Source of the DNA: an uncultured Vampirovibrio sp.
GTDB taxonomy: Bacteria > Cyanobacteriota > Vampirovibrionia > Gastranaerophilales > Gastranaerophilaceae
Assembly: GCA_910584405.1 (NCBI GenBank)
Contig: CAJUAL010000002.1
Location: 124,001 to 188,000, forward strand
Direction: 5' to 3'
Length of the DNA: 64,000 bases
A model generated the notes under the pieces. The model was not told the origin of the DNA. It was given only the letters and a program-made list of their open reading frames with translations, and ran no database searches. Positions 39,936 to 47,829 of the stretch are shown piece by piece. A program made the translations under genes and the position numbers. Position 1 is the first letter of the stretch. Each line of letters starts with the position of its first letter.

Positions 39936-40646
39936 ATGCTTTTAGGTGTAAATATAGATCATGTTGCAACATTAAGAAACGCAAGAGGAGGTATTGATCC
40001 GGATACGATTTTTGCAGCTGAGGTTTGTGAAAATAACGGAGCTACATCGATTACAACACACTTACGCGAAGACAGACGCCACATAAAAGACCGCGATGTC
40101 AGAACTCTTATTAAGACATTAAAAACAAATTTAAACCTTGAAATGGCAGTAACATCAGAAATGCAGCAAATTGCGCTTGAAATAAAACCTCATTCAGTTT
40201 GTCTTGTGCCTGAAAAACGTCAGGAAGTTACGACAGAAGGCGGGCTTGATGTTGCAGGGCAGCTTGATAAGATAACAAAGTTTGTAAAACCGCTGACAGA
40301 TGCGGGAATTTTGGTAAGTTTATTTATCGACCCTACAGAAGAGCAGGTTGTTGCAAGTGCAAAAACAGGTGCTCAATTTATTGAACTACATACAGGAACT
40401 TATTCTCATGCTTACGGTACACAAGATGAGGCTAAGGCTTTTGATGATTTAAAAAATGCAGCTGAAATTGCTCAGAATTTAGGTTTAAGAGTTAATGCAG
40501 GACACGGTTTGAATTATGAAAATGTTCATCGTATGCATGAAATTGAAGGTATTTATGAACTAAATATCGGACACAGTATTATTTCCAAAGCAGTATTTAC
40601 GGGACTTGGCGAAGCAGTTAAAATGATGAAAGATTTGGTAAAATAA
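39936..40646 (+). CDS. pdxJ: Pyridoxine 5'-phosphate synthase
   Basis: Condenses 1-deoxyxylulose-5-phosphate and 3-amino-2-oxopropyl phosphate to pyridoxine 5'-phosphate. The 236 residues are a complete TIM barrel: [17 protein letters not shown], then [68 protein letters not shown] and [13 protein letters not shown]. The start lies 4 nt after murT with GAAAGGA in the murT end, so the two are co-transcribed. Its presence implies the DXP-dependent B6 route. Confidence 0.97.
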   Translation: MLLGVNIDHVATLRNARGGIDPDTIFAAEVCENNGATSITTHLREDRRHIKDRDVRTLIKTLKTNLNLEMAVTSEMQQIALEIKPHSVCLVPEKRQEVTTEGGLDVAGQLDKITKFVKPLTDAGILVSLFIDPTEEQVVASAKTGAQFIELHTGTYSHAYGTQDEAKAFDDLKNAAEIAQNLGLRVNAGHGLNYENVHRMHEIEGIYELNIGHSIISKAVFTGLGEAVKMMKDLVK

Positions 40647-40973
40647 ATGAAAAAAACACAAGAAGAAATTATAGAAGAAATGCAGCAAGTTGTTGCTCAA
40701 ATGGTTATTGACGATTTGGAAGAGAATCCGGAGATTGCAAATGAATATTTTGAGTGCGACTGCTGCGGTAAAAATAAGTCAATGGCAGGTTCAATCGGTT
40801 ACGGTAAGTATAGATTGTGCAATGACTGTGTATTGTTAGCAGAAACAGGTTTTGCATTGGGCAAGTTTGATGATATACAAGCCCTGATGGATGCAATGGA
40901 AGACAACCGCTTAGAAGAACTTTGTCAATATATAAAAGACGAAGAAGCTCGTAAAAACAGTTTAGATAACTGA
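40647..40973 (+). CDS. Small zinc-ribbon hypothetical protein
   Basis: A 108-residue acidic protein with a central zinc-ribbon: CDCCGKNKSMAGS at about 38-50 and CNDCVLLAETGFALGKFD at about 60-77 (CxCC...CxxC), flanked by acidic helices (EEIIEEMQQVVAQMVIDDLE and IQALMDAMEDNRLEELCQYI). The start abuts the pdxJ stop (TAA-ATG), so it is translationally coupled to pdxJ. Not recognised as a known family. A role as a small adaptor or regulatory protein is possible but only inferred. Confidence 0.7.
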   Translation: MKKTQEEIIEEMQQVVAQMVIDDLEENPEIANEYFECDCCGKNKSMAGSIGYGKYRLCNDCVLLAETGFALGKFDDIQALMDAMEDNRLEELCQYIKDEEARKNSLDN

Positions 40974-40995
40974 TATTTAACTATATAGTAGTGCT

Positions 40996-41102
40996 GTCAT
41001 TCCGGGCTTGATCCGGAATCTATCAATGTTAGTTTGTCCAGTTAGAGTTTCTGTTTGCTTGGATAGATTCTGAATAAGATCCTGAATCAAGTTCAGGATG
41101 AC
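40996..41102 (+). repeat. Dispersed palindromic repeat (family 1), complete copy
   Basis: 107 bp: left unit GTCATTCCGGGCTTGATCCG..., right unit GATAGATTCTGAATAAGATC...GGATGAC with about 11 bp more than the 96-bp copies, due to an internal duplication of a TCTGAATAAGATCCTGAATC-like segment. It is followed by GACAGGGGTAAATAT, shared with 36817. Confidence 0.85.
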
Positions 41103-41129
41103 AGGGGTAAATATCTTCTCTGACCCCAA

Positions 41130-41180
41130 GGAGAAGAGCTGATTTACATACAATATTTTCCCTCGCCCTTTGGGAGAGGG
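41130..41180 (+). repeat. Dispersed repeat (family 2) with GC-rich hairpin
   Basis: AAGAGCTGA...ACAATATTTTC (about 41133-41160; compare 17381-17412) leads into CCCTCGCCC (41160-41168) / GGGAGAGGG (41172-41180), an 8-of-9-pair stem with a TTT loop. The same family 1 then family 2 order occurs in the gcvT-gcvH gap. Confidence 0.6.
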
Positions 41181-41212
41181 TTAGTGTGAGGGGGTGATAT
41201 GATGCGTATTTT

Positions 41213-41758
41213 TTAATGATTTTCGTGCGGAAGAGGCAAAAGCGGTCTTAATAAAAAGTTTGGAGTTCCTAAGCCTTGAAATGGCGCGCGAGGCGGGTGT
41301 TTTTGCTCAAATCTTGCTCTGCCTTCGGCTTTCATTTTTTCAAGTTCTGCTCTTTGTTTTTTATTTAAAAGTTTTTCAAATTCTTGTGAATTTTTTTTGC
41401 GGATCTCTTGAGCCTGTTTTTCAAGTTCTTTGATTTCAGCGTTTAATTGTGCAATTTTTTCTTCCTGCATTTTGACTGAAATTCTTGAAAGTTTTACAGT
41501 TTCTATTTCCTGACGTTTAACTTCAATTTGCATAATTACAGGTTGAATTTGTTCGCGGCCTTGTTTGTGAAGCTGTTTTGCTTTTTCTTTTTGTTTGTCA
41601 GTGAGGTTTAGTCTTTGTTCAAATTCTCTGCGCATTTGAGCTCTTGATTGTCTGTGCATAATTGAAACATTATCTTGAGCAGGAGGCATTGCTATAGCTG
41701 TCCCTGTATTTATTCCTAATATAATTGCTGTAAGTAATAATGAAAGTGTTTTTTTCAT
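41213..41758 (-). CDS. Periplasmic Spy/CpxP-like LTXXQ protein
   Basis: A 181-residue exported protein. A signal peptide covers residues 1-23 (LLLTAIILGINTGTAIA). An antiparallel-helix domain follows with the family signature LNLTDKQKEKAKQLHKQ (LTDKQ) and a long charged helical hairpin (EEKIAQLNAEIKELEKQAQE), then a Pro-rich tail ending in a His-containing HENH. Spy/CpxP/CnrX-type proteins are periplasmic stress chaperones or metal sensors. The His residues in the tail and near position 34 suggest metal sensing, by inference. It is the last gene of the anti-sigma, sigma, Spy-like operon, 15 nt after the sigma gene. Confidence 0.88.
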   Translation of the reverse strand: MKKTLSLLLTAIILGINTGTAIAMPPAQDNVSIMHRQSRAQMRREFEQRLNLTDKQKEKAKQLHKQGREQIQPVIMQIEVKRQEIETVKLSRISVKMQEEKIAQLNAEIKELEKQAQEIRKKNSQEFEKLLNKKQRAELEKMKAEGRARFEQKHPPRAPFQGLGTPNFLLRPLLPLPHENH

Positions 41759-41773
41759 TTTTATCCTTTCGTT

Positions 41774-42271
41774 TTATAGTAAATCTTTTAGTTTTTCTGC
41801 TAATTCTTTTTTTGCATTGTAGATTCTTGATTTAACCGTACCTAACGGACATTTTAATTTCTGTGCGCACTCTTCGTATGAGTAATCGTTGATTTCACAC
41901 ATTATTATAACTTCTTTGAACTTTGGTTTAAGACTATTTATTGCATTGATAATTGTTTTTTGTCGTTCAAGTTTTATTACATTATCGTCAGGTGAAGTTT
42001 TTTTGTCTTTAATGTTGGTAACAGTGTATTCATCTGAAGTTGATGTTTGAGAAATTTTATGATATGCGGATTTTAGATAATCAAGAGAGGTATTTTTTGT
42101 GATTGTTGAAATCCAGCTTTTTATTGAACCTTTTTCTTTGTATTTATCTGAATTTTTCCAGATTTTAAGGTATACCTCTTGTTCAATATCTTCATTATCT
42201 TCTTTTGTAATAAGACGTATAATATTTTTTATATTTTGTTTGTTAGATTTTATTACTTCGTTAAAATTCAT
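41774..42271 (-). CDS. ECF-type RNA polymerase sigma factor
   Basis: A 165-residue sigma-70 family (group 4, RpoE-like) protein: region 2 (NEDIEQEVYLKIWKNSDKYK and GSIKSWISTITKNTSLDYLK, about 28-66) and region 4 (INSLKPKFKEVIIMCEINDY, then SYEECAQKLKCPLGTVKSRI, about 108-150, with the HTH in CPLGTVKSRIY). No region 3 domain. It follows the anti-sigma gene by 9 nt and precedes the Spy-like gene, so it probably directs transcription of its own operon plus envelope-stress genes. An ECF-like promoter lies upstream of the operon. Confidence 0.94.
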   Translation of the reverse strand: MNFNEVIKSNKQNIKNIIRLITKEDNEDIEQEVYLKIWKNSDKYKEKGSIKSWISTITKNTSLDYLKSAYHKISQTSTSDEYTVTNIKDKKTSPDDNVIKLERQKTIINAINSLKPKFKEVIIMCEINDYSYEECAQKLKCPLGTVKSRIYNAKKELAEKLKDLL

Positions 42272-42280
42272 TAATCCCTA

Positions 42281-42625
42281 TTATTCCAGTGAAATAAGCC
42301 CGTAAGAATCAACAGGCAATCCTAAATCTTCAGCACTTAGAGCTGAACCGTATTTGAGAGTATCAGAGATATCTGTATTGAGGTTAAGAACGCCCAAGGT
42401 TGTACCGCTCAGCATAATAACAAAAAGTGCGCAGGCAGCTTTTAATCTTGCGATATTTTTGCGTCTTTCTTTAAAGTAAGGCTTAACTTCTTGAATAAGT
42501 TCTGAAACTTTAAGCATTTTTTCATGTTCAGCTCTGCAATCAGGACAGTTTTGAATGTGTTCATTTAGTTCTTCTTCGCTTCTGAAAGTAAACAGAGCTT
42601 CGTATTTTGAGCATTTGTCGTTCAT
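42281..42625 (-). CDS. Anti-sigma factor with zinc-finger (ZAS) motif
   Basis: A 114-residue membrane anti-sigma factor. The N-terminal domain holds the ZAS-type motif EHIQNCPDCRAEHEK (H-x3-C-x2-C, about residues 23-37), which usually binds the sigma factor. A single membrane segment lies at about 65-84 (LKAACALFVIMLSGTTLGVL), with a short external tail. It is the first gene of the operon, 9 nt before the sigma gene. Signal reception could involve the periplasmic Spy-like product of the third gene, and release could involve RseP (3518-4885); both are speculative. Confidence 0.9.
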   Translation of the reverse strand: MNDKCSKYEALFTFRSEEELNEHIQNCPDCRAEHEKMLKVSELIQEVKPYFKERRKNIARLKAACALFVIMLSGTTLGVLNLNTDISDTLKYGSALSAEDLGLPVDSYGLISLE

Positions 42626-42649
42626 AATTTTTTACCTCTATACTCTTAT

Positions 42650-42682
42650 AACGATTATAAACGAAAAAAGTTCAGGGGTAAA
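42650..42682 (-). promoter_or_regulatory. Promoter region of the anti-sigma/ECF operon
   Basis: On the minus strand a TTTACC (42682-42677), 17 bp, TATAAT (42659-42654) is a housekeeping-type promoter. Overlapping it is GAACTT (42673-42668) with TCGTT 13 nt further on (42654-42650), which looks ECF-like and would allow auto-activation. Confidence 0.5.
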
Positions 42683-42730
42683 TTATATTACGGTTTATGA
42701 AATTGATAAGGTGCTGGCAATATTTACTAC

Positions 42731-42759
42731 TTGAACAAAGAAATTTTTTATAGTAAAAT
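42731..42759 (+). promoter_or_regulatory. Promoter of the small membrane protein/M23 hydrolase unit
   Basis: TTGAAC (42731-42736), 17 bp, TAAAAT (42754-42759); start near 42766, about 18 nt before the ATG at 42784. Confidence 0.7.
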
Positions 42760-42783
42760 ACTGATTGTATAAGGGGAGAAATT

Positions 42784-42888
42784 ATGGAATTTTTCAGAAA
42801 GCACCAAAAGCTCATTATCGCAATAATATGTTTAACTTTTGTTGCCTGGACGGTAGGTTTGATGCTGCTTCCGTTACTTGTAAAATAG
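42784..42888 (+). CDS. Small single-span membrane protein (34 aa)
   Basis: A 34-codon ORF with a strong ribosome site (GGGGAGA, 5 nt before ATG). The product is MEFFRKHQKLIIAIICLTFV followed by AWTVGLMLLPLLVK: a short basic head and one transmembrane helix (about residues 9-31). It ends 8 nt before the M23-hydrolase start and is almost certainly co-transcribed. The basic-Phe-Arg head plus helix resembles the N-terminus of membrane chaperones such as PpiD/SurA-type proteins, but there is no further domain. Function unknown. Confidence 0.7.
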   Translation: MEFFRKHQKLIIAIICLTFVAWTVGLMLLPLLVK

Positions 42889-42896
42889 TAGTTAAT

Positions 42897-44057
42897 ATGA
42901 AAAAAAATGTCTTAAAATATATATTAATAAGTTGGATATTAACAGGATTAGCCGTGAATTGTGCTCTTCCGTCGTTTGCTGCTCCTTCGAAAGCTTTATT
43001 GGAGCAAAAATTATGGCAAACCAGAAATAAAAAGAAGCAGTTTCAGGAAAAGAAAAAACAGGTAGTATCAAAGCTTAAAAAAGAACAAAACAGATTATAT
43101 TATAACCAACAGCAGCTGGAAGTTGCGCAGCAGGAATTATCAGTAACAACGCAAAAGTATAACTCTTTACAAGCTAATTTAACTTCGATGGAGCGCCAAT
43201 TAAGTAAGGCAATAGCTGATTTTCGCAATCTTGATATGCAAATGAAAGAACGTATCAAACAAGTGTACAAACATCAAAGAAGCGGTATGTTTGAGCTGAT
43301 TTTATCGACAACTGATGTGAATACACTTATGGATATGTTTTATTTTGAAAAAATAATTATTCAGGACGATTACAGGCGAATGCAGGCTCTGAAAGCTAAA
43401 GCTAATGAAATTGCTTCATTAAAGGCTCAGGTTGAGCGTCAGAAAAGAATGATAGAATCTTCAATTCGCGATATTAATTCTCAAAGAACGGCGATTCAAG
43501 GTTCGATTGCTGAAAATAAAAGCATGATTGAACAGTTGAAAAGAGATAAAGATTACTATGAGCGTTCAGAAAAAGAATTAGAAAGGCAGTCAAATGATAT
43601 TCAAAAGATGATTGCCAAAATGACAAGCGGTTCGTCAACATCTAAAGTTGTAATATCTTCAACAGGATTTATAAGACCGATTTCAGGTCCTATAACTTCT
43701 CCGTTCGGGTATAGGATTCACCCGATATTTAAGAGTAGAATTTTCCACTCAGGTATTGATATCGGCGGACCAAACGGCGGAGCAATAAAAGCTTCAAACG
43801 ACGGTAAGGTAATATATTCAGGCTGGTACGGCGGATACGGAAAGGTCGTAATCTTAGACCATGGTGTTGTTAACGGTCAGCCAATAACAACGTTATATGC
43901 CCATATGTCTGCAATTAATGTTAGTAACGGACAAATGGTTAAAAAAGGTCAAACAGTCGGCAGGGAAGGTTCTACAGGTTATAGTACAGGTCCTCATTGT
44001 CACTTCGAGGTTCGTGTGAACGGTAAACCTGTGAATCCGTTGAATTATGTTAGATAA
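42897..44057 (+). CDS. Murein hydrolase activator/peptidase M23 (EnvC-like)
   Basis: A 386-residue exported protein. The ATG at 42897 opens a signal peptide (MKKNVLKYILISWILTGLAV, cleavage after SFA), whereas the longer frame from 42765 overlaps the small membrane gene. A coiled coil occupies about residues 35-255 (for example KKQVVSKLKKEQNRLYYNQQ and EQLKRDKDYYERSEKELERQ), followed by a LytM/M23 domain: ITSPFGYRIHPIFKSRIFHS, GIDIGGPNGGAIKASNDGKV, TLYAHMSAINV and GPHCHFEVRVNGKPVNP. The HxxxD and HxH zinc residues are present, so it may be active rather than only an activator. Coiled coil plus M23 is the EnvC/NlpD-like layout that controls septal amidases. Confidence 0.93.
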   Translation: MKKNVLKYILISWILTGLAVNCALPSFAAPSKALLEQKLWQTRNKKKQFQEKKKQVVSKLKKEQNRLYYNQQQLEVAQQELSVTTQKYNSLQANLTSMERQLSKAIADFRNLDMQMKERIKQVYKHQRSGMFELILSTTDVNTLMDMFYFEKIIIQDDYRRMQALKAKANEIASLKAQVERQKRMIESSIRDINSQRTAIQGSIAENKSMIEQLKRDKDYYERSEKELERQSNDIQKMIAKMTSGSSTSKVVISSTGFIRPISGPITSPFGYRIHPIFKSRIFHSGIDIGGPNGGAIKASNDGKVIYSGWYGGYGKVVILDHGVVNGQPITTLYAHMSAINVSNGQMVKKGQTVGREGSTGYSTGPHCHFEVRVNGKPVNPLNYVR

Positions 44058-44068
44058 AGGGTAGAATA

Positions 44069-46372
44069 TTGAAAAGATTTTTACTTGTTACATTTTTTAT
44101 ATTAGCTTTCGTAAACAGTGTTTACGCGCTTGATGACGGGAATGAATATTCTGCGGTTTCTCCGGAAGATTTACAGGCTGAAACCTTCTTTAAGTCCCCA
44201 ATGAGTACAATGATGCCGGATTTACGGGAAGATCCGATTTATCACAGTTTTGACAATTATTCGGCAGGTATGCGCAGTGCGGGAGGACCTTCTACTAAAG
44301 AAATTAACTCTGATAACATGCCTTTGTTTAAGAAAATTCGCGTTAATCTGGGGGAAAAAATTTCAAATATGACTGATGAAAAGTCAGAAGAAGAAATTGC
44401 TCAACGTAAAGAAGCAAATAGGAAACGTATTGAAAAATTAAAGTTCTGGAAAAAATCAGAAACTCCGTTTGAAGAGATTAAAATAGAGCCCGAAGAAGCT
44501 TCTATTGCAGGTTCGATTCAAAGCGAGATTGAATCAGAAATTCCTGAAACTATGTCTTTTGAAACAGGGATTGCAGAACAAGTAACAGAAAAACAGCTTC
44601 AACTTGATTGTGATTTTGTTAATTTTGATGAGGAAACCGGTGATATGGTCGCAACAGGCAGACCTGACTTGTATATTCCGCCTCAAAAAACAAGGGTTAT
44701 TGCCGATAAAATCGTTTATAATGAAGAATCTAATATTTTAAAAGCAATGGGTAATGTTATCGTTCTTAAAGACGGTAATCCTACTCAAACAGATTATTTT
44801 GAAGTCGATATGAATGAAGAATATATGTTTATGGATAATGTTCATACAAAATCCGAAACTATGTTGATGAATGCAAGAAAAGGTATTCAAAAGGATGCTA
44901 AAATTATCCTTGAAGACGGTACCTTGTATTCTGAAGAATCACAAATTCATCGTATGTCTTCAAGAATGATTGGACCTCGATTTATGAGTATGACACTTGA
45001 TGATAGCGAAAAATCGTTTTTCTTAAGCGACCCTCGCGGAAACAAGCTTCATATTAATGCTGATAAAATTTATGTTGAAGCAAGAAAAAATCATGATGTG
45101 TTCACTCTTAAAAACATTGAAATCAGAAGACGCGGTAAATACTGGTTCACATGGCCGAGTTTAACAGCTTACACAAATAAAGACCGAGATTATTTTGAAG
45201 CAAATTATCCTGAATTTGGTACCCGCAGAAAAGTCGGTATGTTCTTAGGTCCGGGATTTGTATTCGGAGGACCGGGCGGTTCTATTTTGAAAGCAATTCC
45301 GTTTTTAAATTATCAACACGGCGACTTTGGATTTGGTGGAGCCATAAAATATCGTAATACGTATAATACAACAGAACTTGGATATGCTTCTGCTTCTGAC
45401 GTATTTTTCATGAGAGGTCATCAACGCTTAGATGATAATTTATATATGCAATACAGTGCCAATTCATTTATGGATGAATGGTTCTTGGGTGCGAGAATGC
45501 CTAAATATATGGCAGAAGTTTTTTATGATAAAGCTTATAAACTTCCTGATTTTTTAGCAGAAGGCAAAGGGCTTACCTTCCGTCACAGAGCCGGGTTTGG
45601 TATAATGGAAGATAATGACCGTAATTATTATGGTGAAAAGATTGCTTCTAAAGGTATTGCAACTACAAGATTAAGATATATGGCTGAAATCAGGCAGGCT
45701 TTATATGCTTACCAAAACCCTGAGAAAAAGTTTTATTTTGATTTGTCTGTAGCTCTACAAGGTGTAGCTGCCGTTTACGGTACCGGTGATACTCAATTCA
45801 TCGGCAGAGTCGGTCCTAGTACTCATATTCAATACAAAAACTGGATGCAGGATTTGGCTTACTACCAATCAGGATATGATGATAACAGCCCTGTTCCGAG
45901 ATATGACAGTTACAGATACGGTCATTCAAGTTTGTATATAGCTGAAATCTTCAGATTAAACAAATACCTTTCTGTAGGTTGGTCAGGTATGGTTAATTTA
46001 AGTGACGATTCACCGAACGGTAAATTGTTCCAGGAAAACCGATTTGTATTTGCAATCGGACCTGATGATTTGAAAATTCGTCTTGGTTACGACTTTGTAA
46101 GACAAACTACTTATTTTGGTTTTGATGTTGCTTTTGATACTAAAGGTACAACGATTGAATATGGCAGAATGGAGATAAAAAACCCTGAACGATTAGGAAA
46201 ACGTCAGGAAAGAGAAGAACGCAAGGTTGCTTTTGCTCCTGCTAAAAAACAAAATCAAGAAGTTAAGGTGTCTTCAAGAAAGCAAAAAGAAGAAGAAAAC
46301 GTAAAACCTGTAGTGTTAAAATACGCACAAATAATTGAAATTGAAGATCCTGATAAGGAAACGGTTCAGTAA
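44069..46372 (+). CDS. lptD: LptD/OstA-like outer-membrane LPS assembly protein
   Basis: A 767-residue exported protein. A signal peptide is at 1-20 (MKRFLLVTFFILAFVNSVYA). An acidic linker (about 21-185) precedes the OstA/LptA-type beta-jellyroll (LQLDCDFVNFDEETGDMVAT, KTRVIADKIVYNEESNILKA, MGNVIVLKDGNPTQTDYFEV, about 190-350). The C-terminal ~420 residues are rich in alternating aromatic strands typical of an outer-membrane barrel. This is the LptD order (jellyroll, then barrel), although the barrel is too diverged for certainty. It starts at a TTG 12 nt after the M23 gene and is followed 2 nt later by the aldolase gene. The long acidic linker is unusual. Confidence 0.8.
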   Translation: MKRFLLVTFFILAFVNSVYALDDGNEYSAVSPEDLQAETFFKSPMSTMMPDLREDPIYHSFDNYSAGMRSAGGPSTKEINSDNMPLFKKIRVNLGEKISNMTDEKSEEEIAQRKEANRKRIEKLKFWKKSETPFEEIKIEPEEASIAGSIQSEIESEIPETMSFETGIAEQVTEKQLQLDCDFVNFDEETGDMVATGRPDLYIPPQKTRVIADKIVYNEESNILKAMGNVIVLKDGNPTQTDYFEVDMNEEYMFMDNVHTKSETMLMNARKGIQKDAKIILEDGTLYSEESQIHRMSSRMIGPRFMSMTLDDSEKSFFLSDPRGNKLHINADKIYVEARKNHDVFTLKNIEIRRRGKYWFTWPSLTAYTNKDRDYFEANYPEFGTRRKVGMFLGPGFVFGGPGGSILKAIPFLNYQHGDFGFGGAIKYRNTYNTTELGYASASDVFFMRGHQRLDDNLYMQYSANSFMDEWFLGARMPKYMAEVFYDKAYKLPDFLAEGKGLTFRHRAGFGIMEDNDRNYYGEKIASKGIATTRLRYMAEIRQALYAYQNPEKKFYFDLSVALQGVAAVYGTGDTQFIGRVGPSTHIQYKNWMQDLAYYQSGYDDNSPVPRYDSYRYGHSSLYIAEIFRLNKYLSVGWSGMVNLSDDSPNGKLFQENRFVFAIGPDDLKIRLGYDFVRQTTYFGFDVAFDTKGTTIEYGRMEIKNPERLGKRQEREERKVAFAPAKKQNQEVKVSSRKQKEEENVKPVVLKYAQIIEIEDPDKETVQ

Positions 46373-46374
46373 AT

Positions 46375-46998
46375 ATGTCAAATGAGTTAAAACAAGAAAT
46401 AATAAAATACGGACATTTGGCAGGGGTAAAAGATTTTACCCCTGGAATTTCCGGTAACATTTCAGCAAGGTATGGTGACAATGTTATAATAACCTCATCA
46501 GGTTCTGCTAACGGATATTTGGATAATGACGATTTGGTTTTGATTGATTTTGAGGGTAATCTTGTTGAAGGAAATAAAAAAGCCTCAAGTGAAAGGTTTT
46601 TACACTTAGAATTTTACAAAAAACGACCTGAATTTAATTGCGTATTTCATGTCCATTCGCCGTATTTGACTGCGTTTGCGTCTTGCGGAATGGGGTTAAG
46701 TGAGGGTGTTTCTCCTGAAATTATTTATTGTTTTGGCGAAATTCCTATTGCAAGGTATGCGATACCGGGTTCTGATGAACTTGTTAAGAAAACTTCAAAA
46801 TATTTTAATGATTTTGATGTAATTTTAATGGAAAATCATGGGGTTGTAATAGGTGCAGAATCTGTAAAAGAGGCATATTTAAAACTTGAGCTTGCCGAAA
46901 ATTACGCAAAAACAATTATTTGTACAAAATTTCTTGGTGGTGCTAAAATATTACCGTTAGAGGAAATTAAGAAAATATATTTATTAAGGAATAAGTAA
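46375..46998 (+). CDS. Class II aldolase/adducin family protein
   Basis: A zinc-dependent aldolase or dehydratase of the AraD/FucA/MtnB superfamily. The 207 residues show GISGNISARYGDNVIITSSG, then the first zinc pair in FHVHSPYLTAFASC (about 91-104) and the third histidine in ILMENHGVVIGAESV (about 155-170). The sugar-phosphate substrate cannot be told from sequence alone; L-fuculose-1-phosphate and methylthioribulose-1-phosphate are the usual candidates. It begins 2 nt after lptD and 15 nt before lpxI, so it lies within an LPS-related operon, perhaps by read-through only. Confidence 0.85.
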   Translation: MSNELKQEIIKYGHLAGVKDFTPGISGNISARYGDNVIITSSGSANGYLDNDDLVLIDFEGNLVEGNKKASSERFLHLEFYKKRPEFNCVFHVHSPYLTAFASCGMGLSEGVSPEIIYCFGEIPIARYAIPGSDELVKKTSKYFNDFDVILMENHGVVIGAESVKEAYLKLELAENYAKTIICTKFLGGAKILPLEEIKKIYLLRNK

Positions 46999-47013
46999 AA
47001 GAGGAAAATAATA

Positions 47014-47829
47014 GTGTCAATAACATTGGAAAATAAGCAAGGATTAATCGCAGGGGACGGAACATTACCTGTAAAAATGGCTCAATATGCTAAAGAAAAC
47101 GGATTTGAAGTTGTTTGTATTTCTTTGGCAAAAGATAATTTGAGGGATTTGAAAAAATACTGTTCGAAAGTATACAGTTGTCACCCCGGTGAAGTTGACA
47201 GAATTGAATCAATTTTAAAAGAAGAGGGTATAAAGCAGCTTACATTTTTAGGTAAAGTTCATAAAAAGGTTTTATTGCAGCTTCACAAGTTTGATAAAAG
47301 AGCGATTGATTTAATTAAAGAAGCTTCAAGATTAAATGATGATCAGGTTATGCTAATGATTGTTGAAGAGTTATCAAAAATCGGTGTTGAAGTACTTGAT
47401 CAAACTATTTTCATCAAAAATCTTATGATACCTGCCGGAGTATTGGGTAAACACAAACCGACTCCTGAGCAAATGGAAGATGTAAATTACGGTTTCTGGC
47501 TTGCAAAAGAAATGGGTAAAATTGATGTAGGTCAATCAGTTGTGATTAAAGATAAAATGATTATGGCAGTAGAAGCTATTGAAGGTACTGATGTTTGCAT
47601 TAAGCGCGGAGCAAAACTTGCAAAAGAAGGTGCTGTTGTTGTAAAAGTTGCAAAACCAAAGCAAGATAAACGTTTTGATATTCCTGCAATCGGTATGAGA
47701 ACATTAAGAACAATGAGTCACAAACATGCAAGTTTGATTGCCGTTGAGGCTAATGAAACAATTATCGTTGATCAGGAAAAAGTTGTAAAATACGCTGATG
47801 AACACAATATTGTTATAATGGCGGTATAG
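47014..47829 (+). CDS. lpxI: UDP-2,3-diacylglucosamine pyrophosphatase LpxI
   Basis: Hydrolyses UDP-2,3-diacylglucosamine to lipid X, the step before LpxB, in lineages that lack LpxH. The 271 residues carry the family signature GLIAGDGTLPVKMAQYAKEN at the N-terminus, FLGKVHKKVLLQLHKFDKR, and the C-terminal DUF1009 block KHKPTPEQMEDVNYGFWLAK, VEAIEGTDVCIKRG and IPAIGMRTLRTM. It uses a GTG start with GAGGAAA upstream. Its stop abuts the lpxB start, so the two products are made in concert. Confidence 0.95.
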   Translation: MSITLENKQGLIAGDGTLPVKMAQYAKENGFEVVCISLAKDNLRDLKKYCSKVYSCHPGEVDRIESILKEEGIKQLTFLGKVHKKVLLQLHKFDKRAIDLIKEASRLNDDQVMLMIVEELSKIGVEVLDQTIFIKNLMIPAGVLGKHKPTPEQMEDVNYGFWLAKEMGKIDVGQSVVIKDKMIMAVEAIEGTDVCIKRGAKLAKEGAVVVKVAKPKQDKRFDIPAIGMRTLRTMSHKHASLIAVEANETIIVDQEKVVKYADEHNIVIMAV

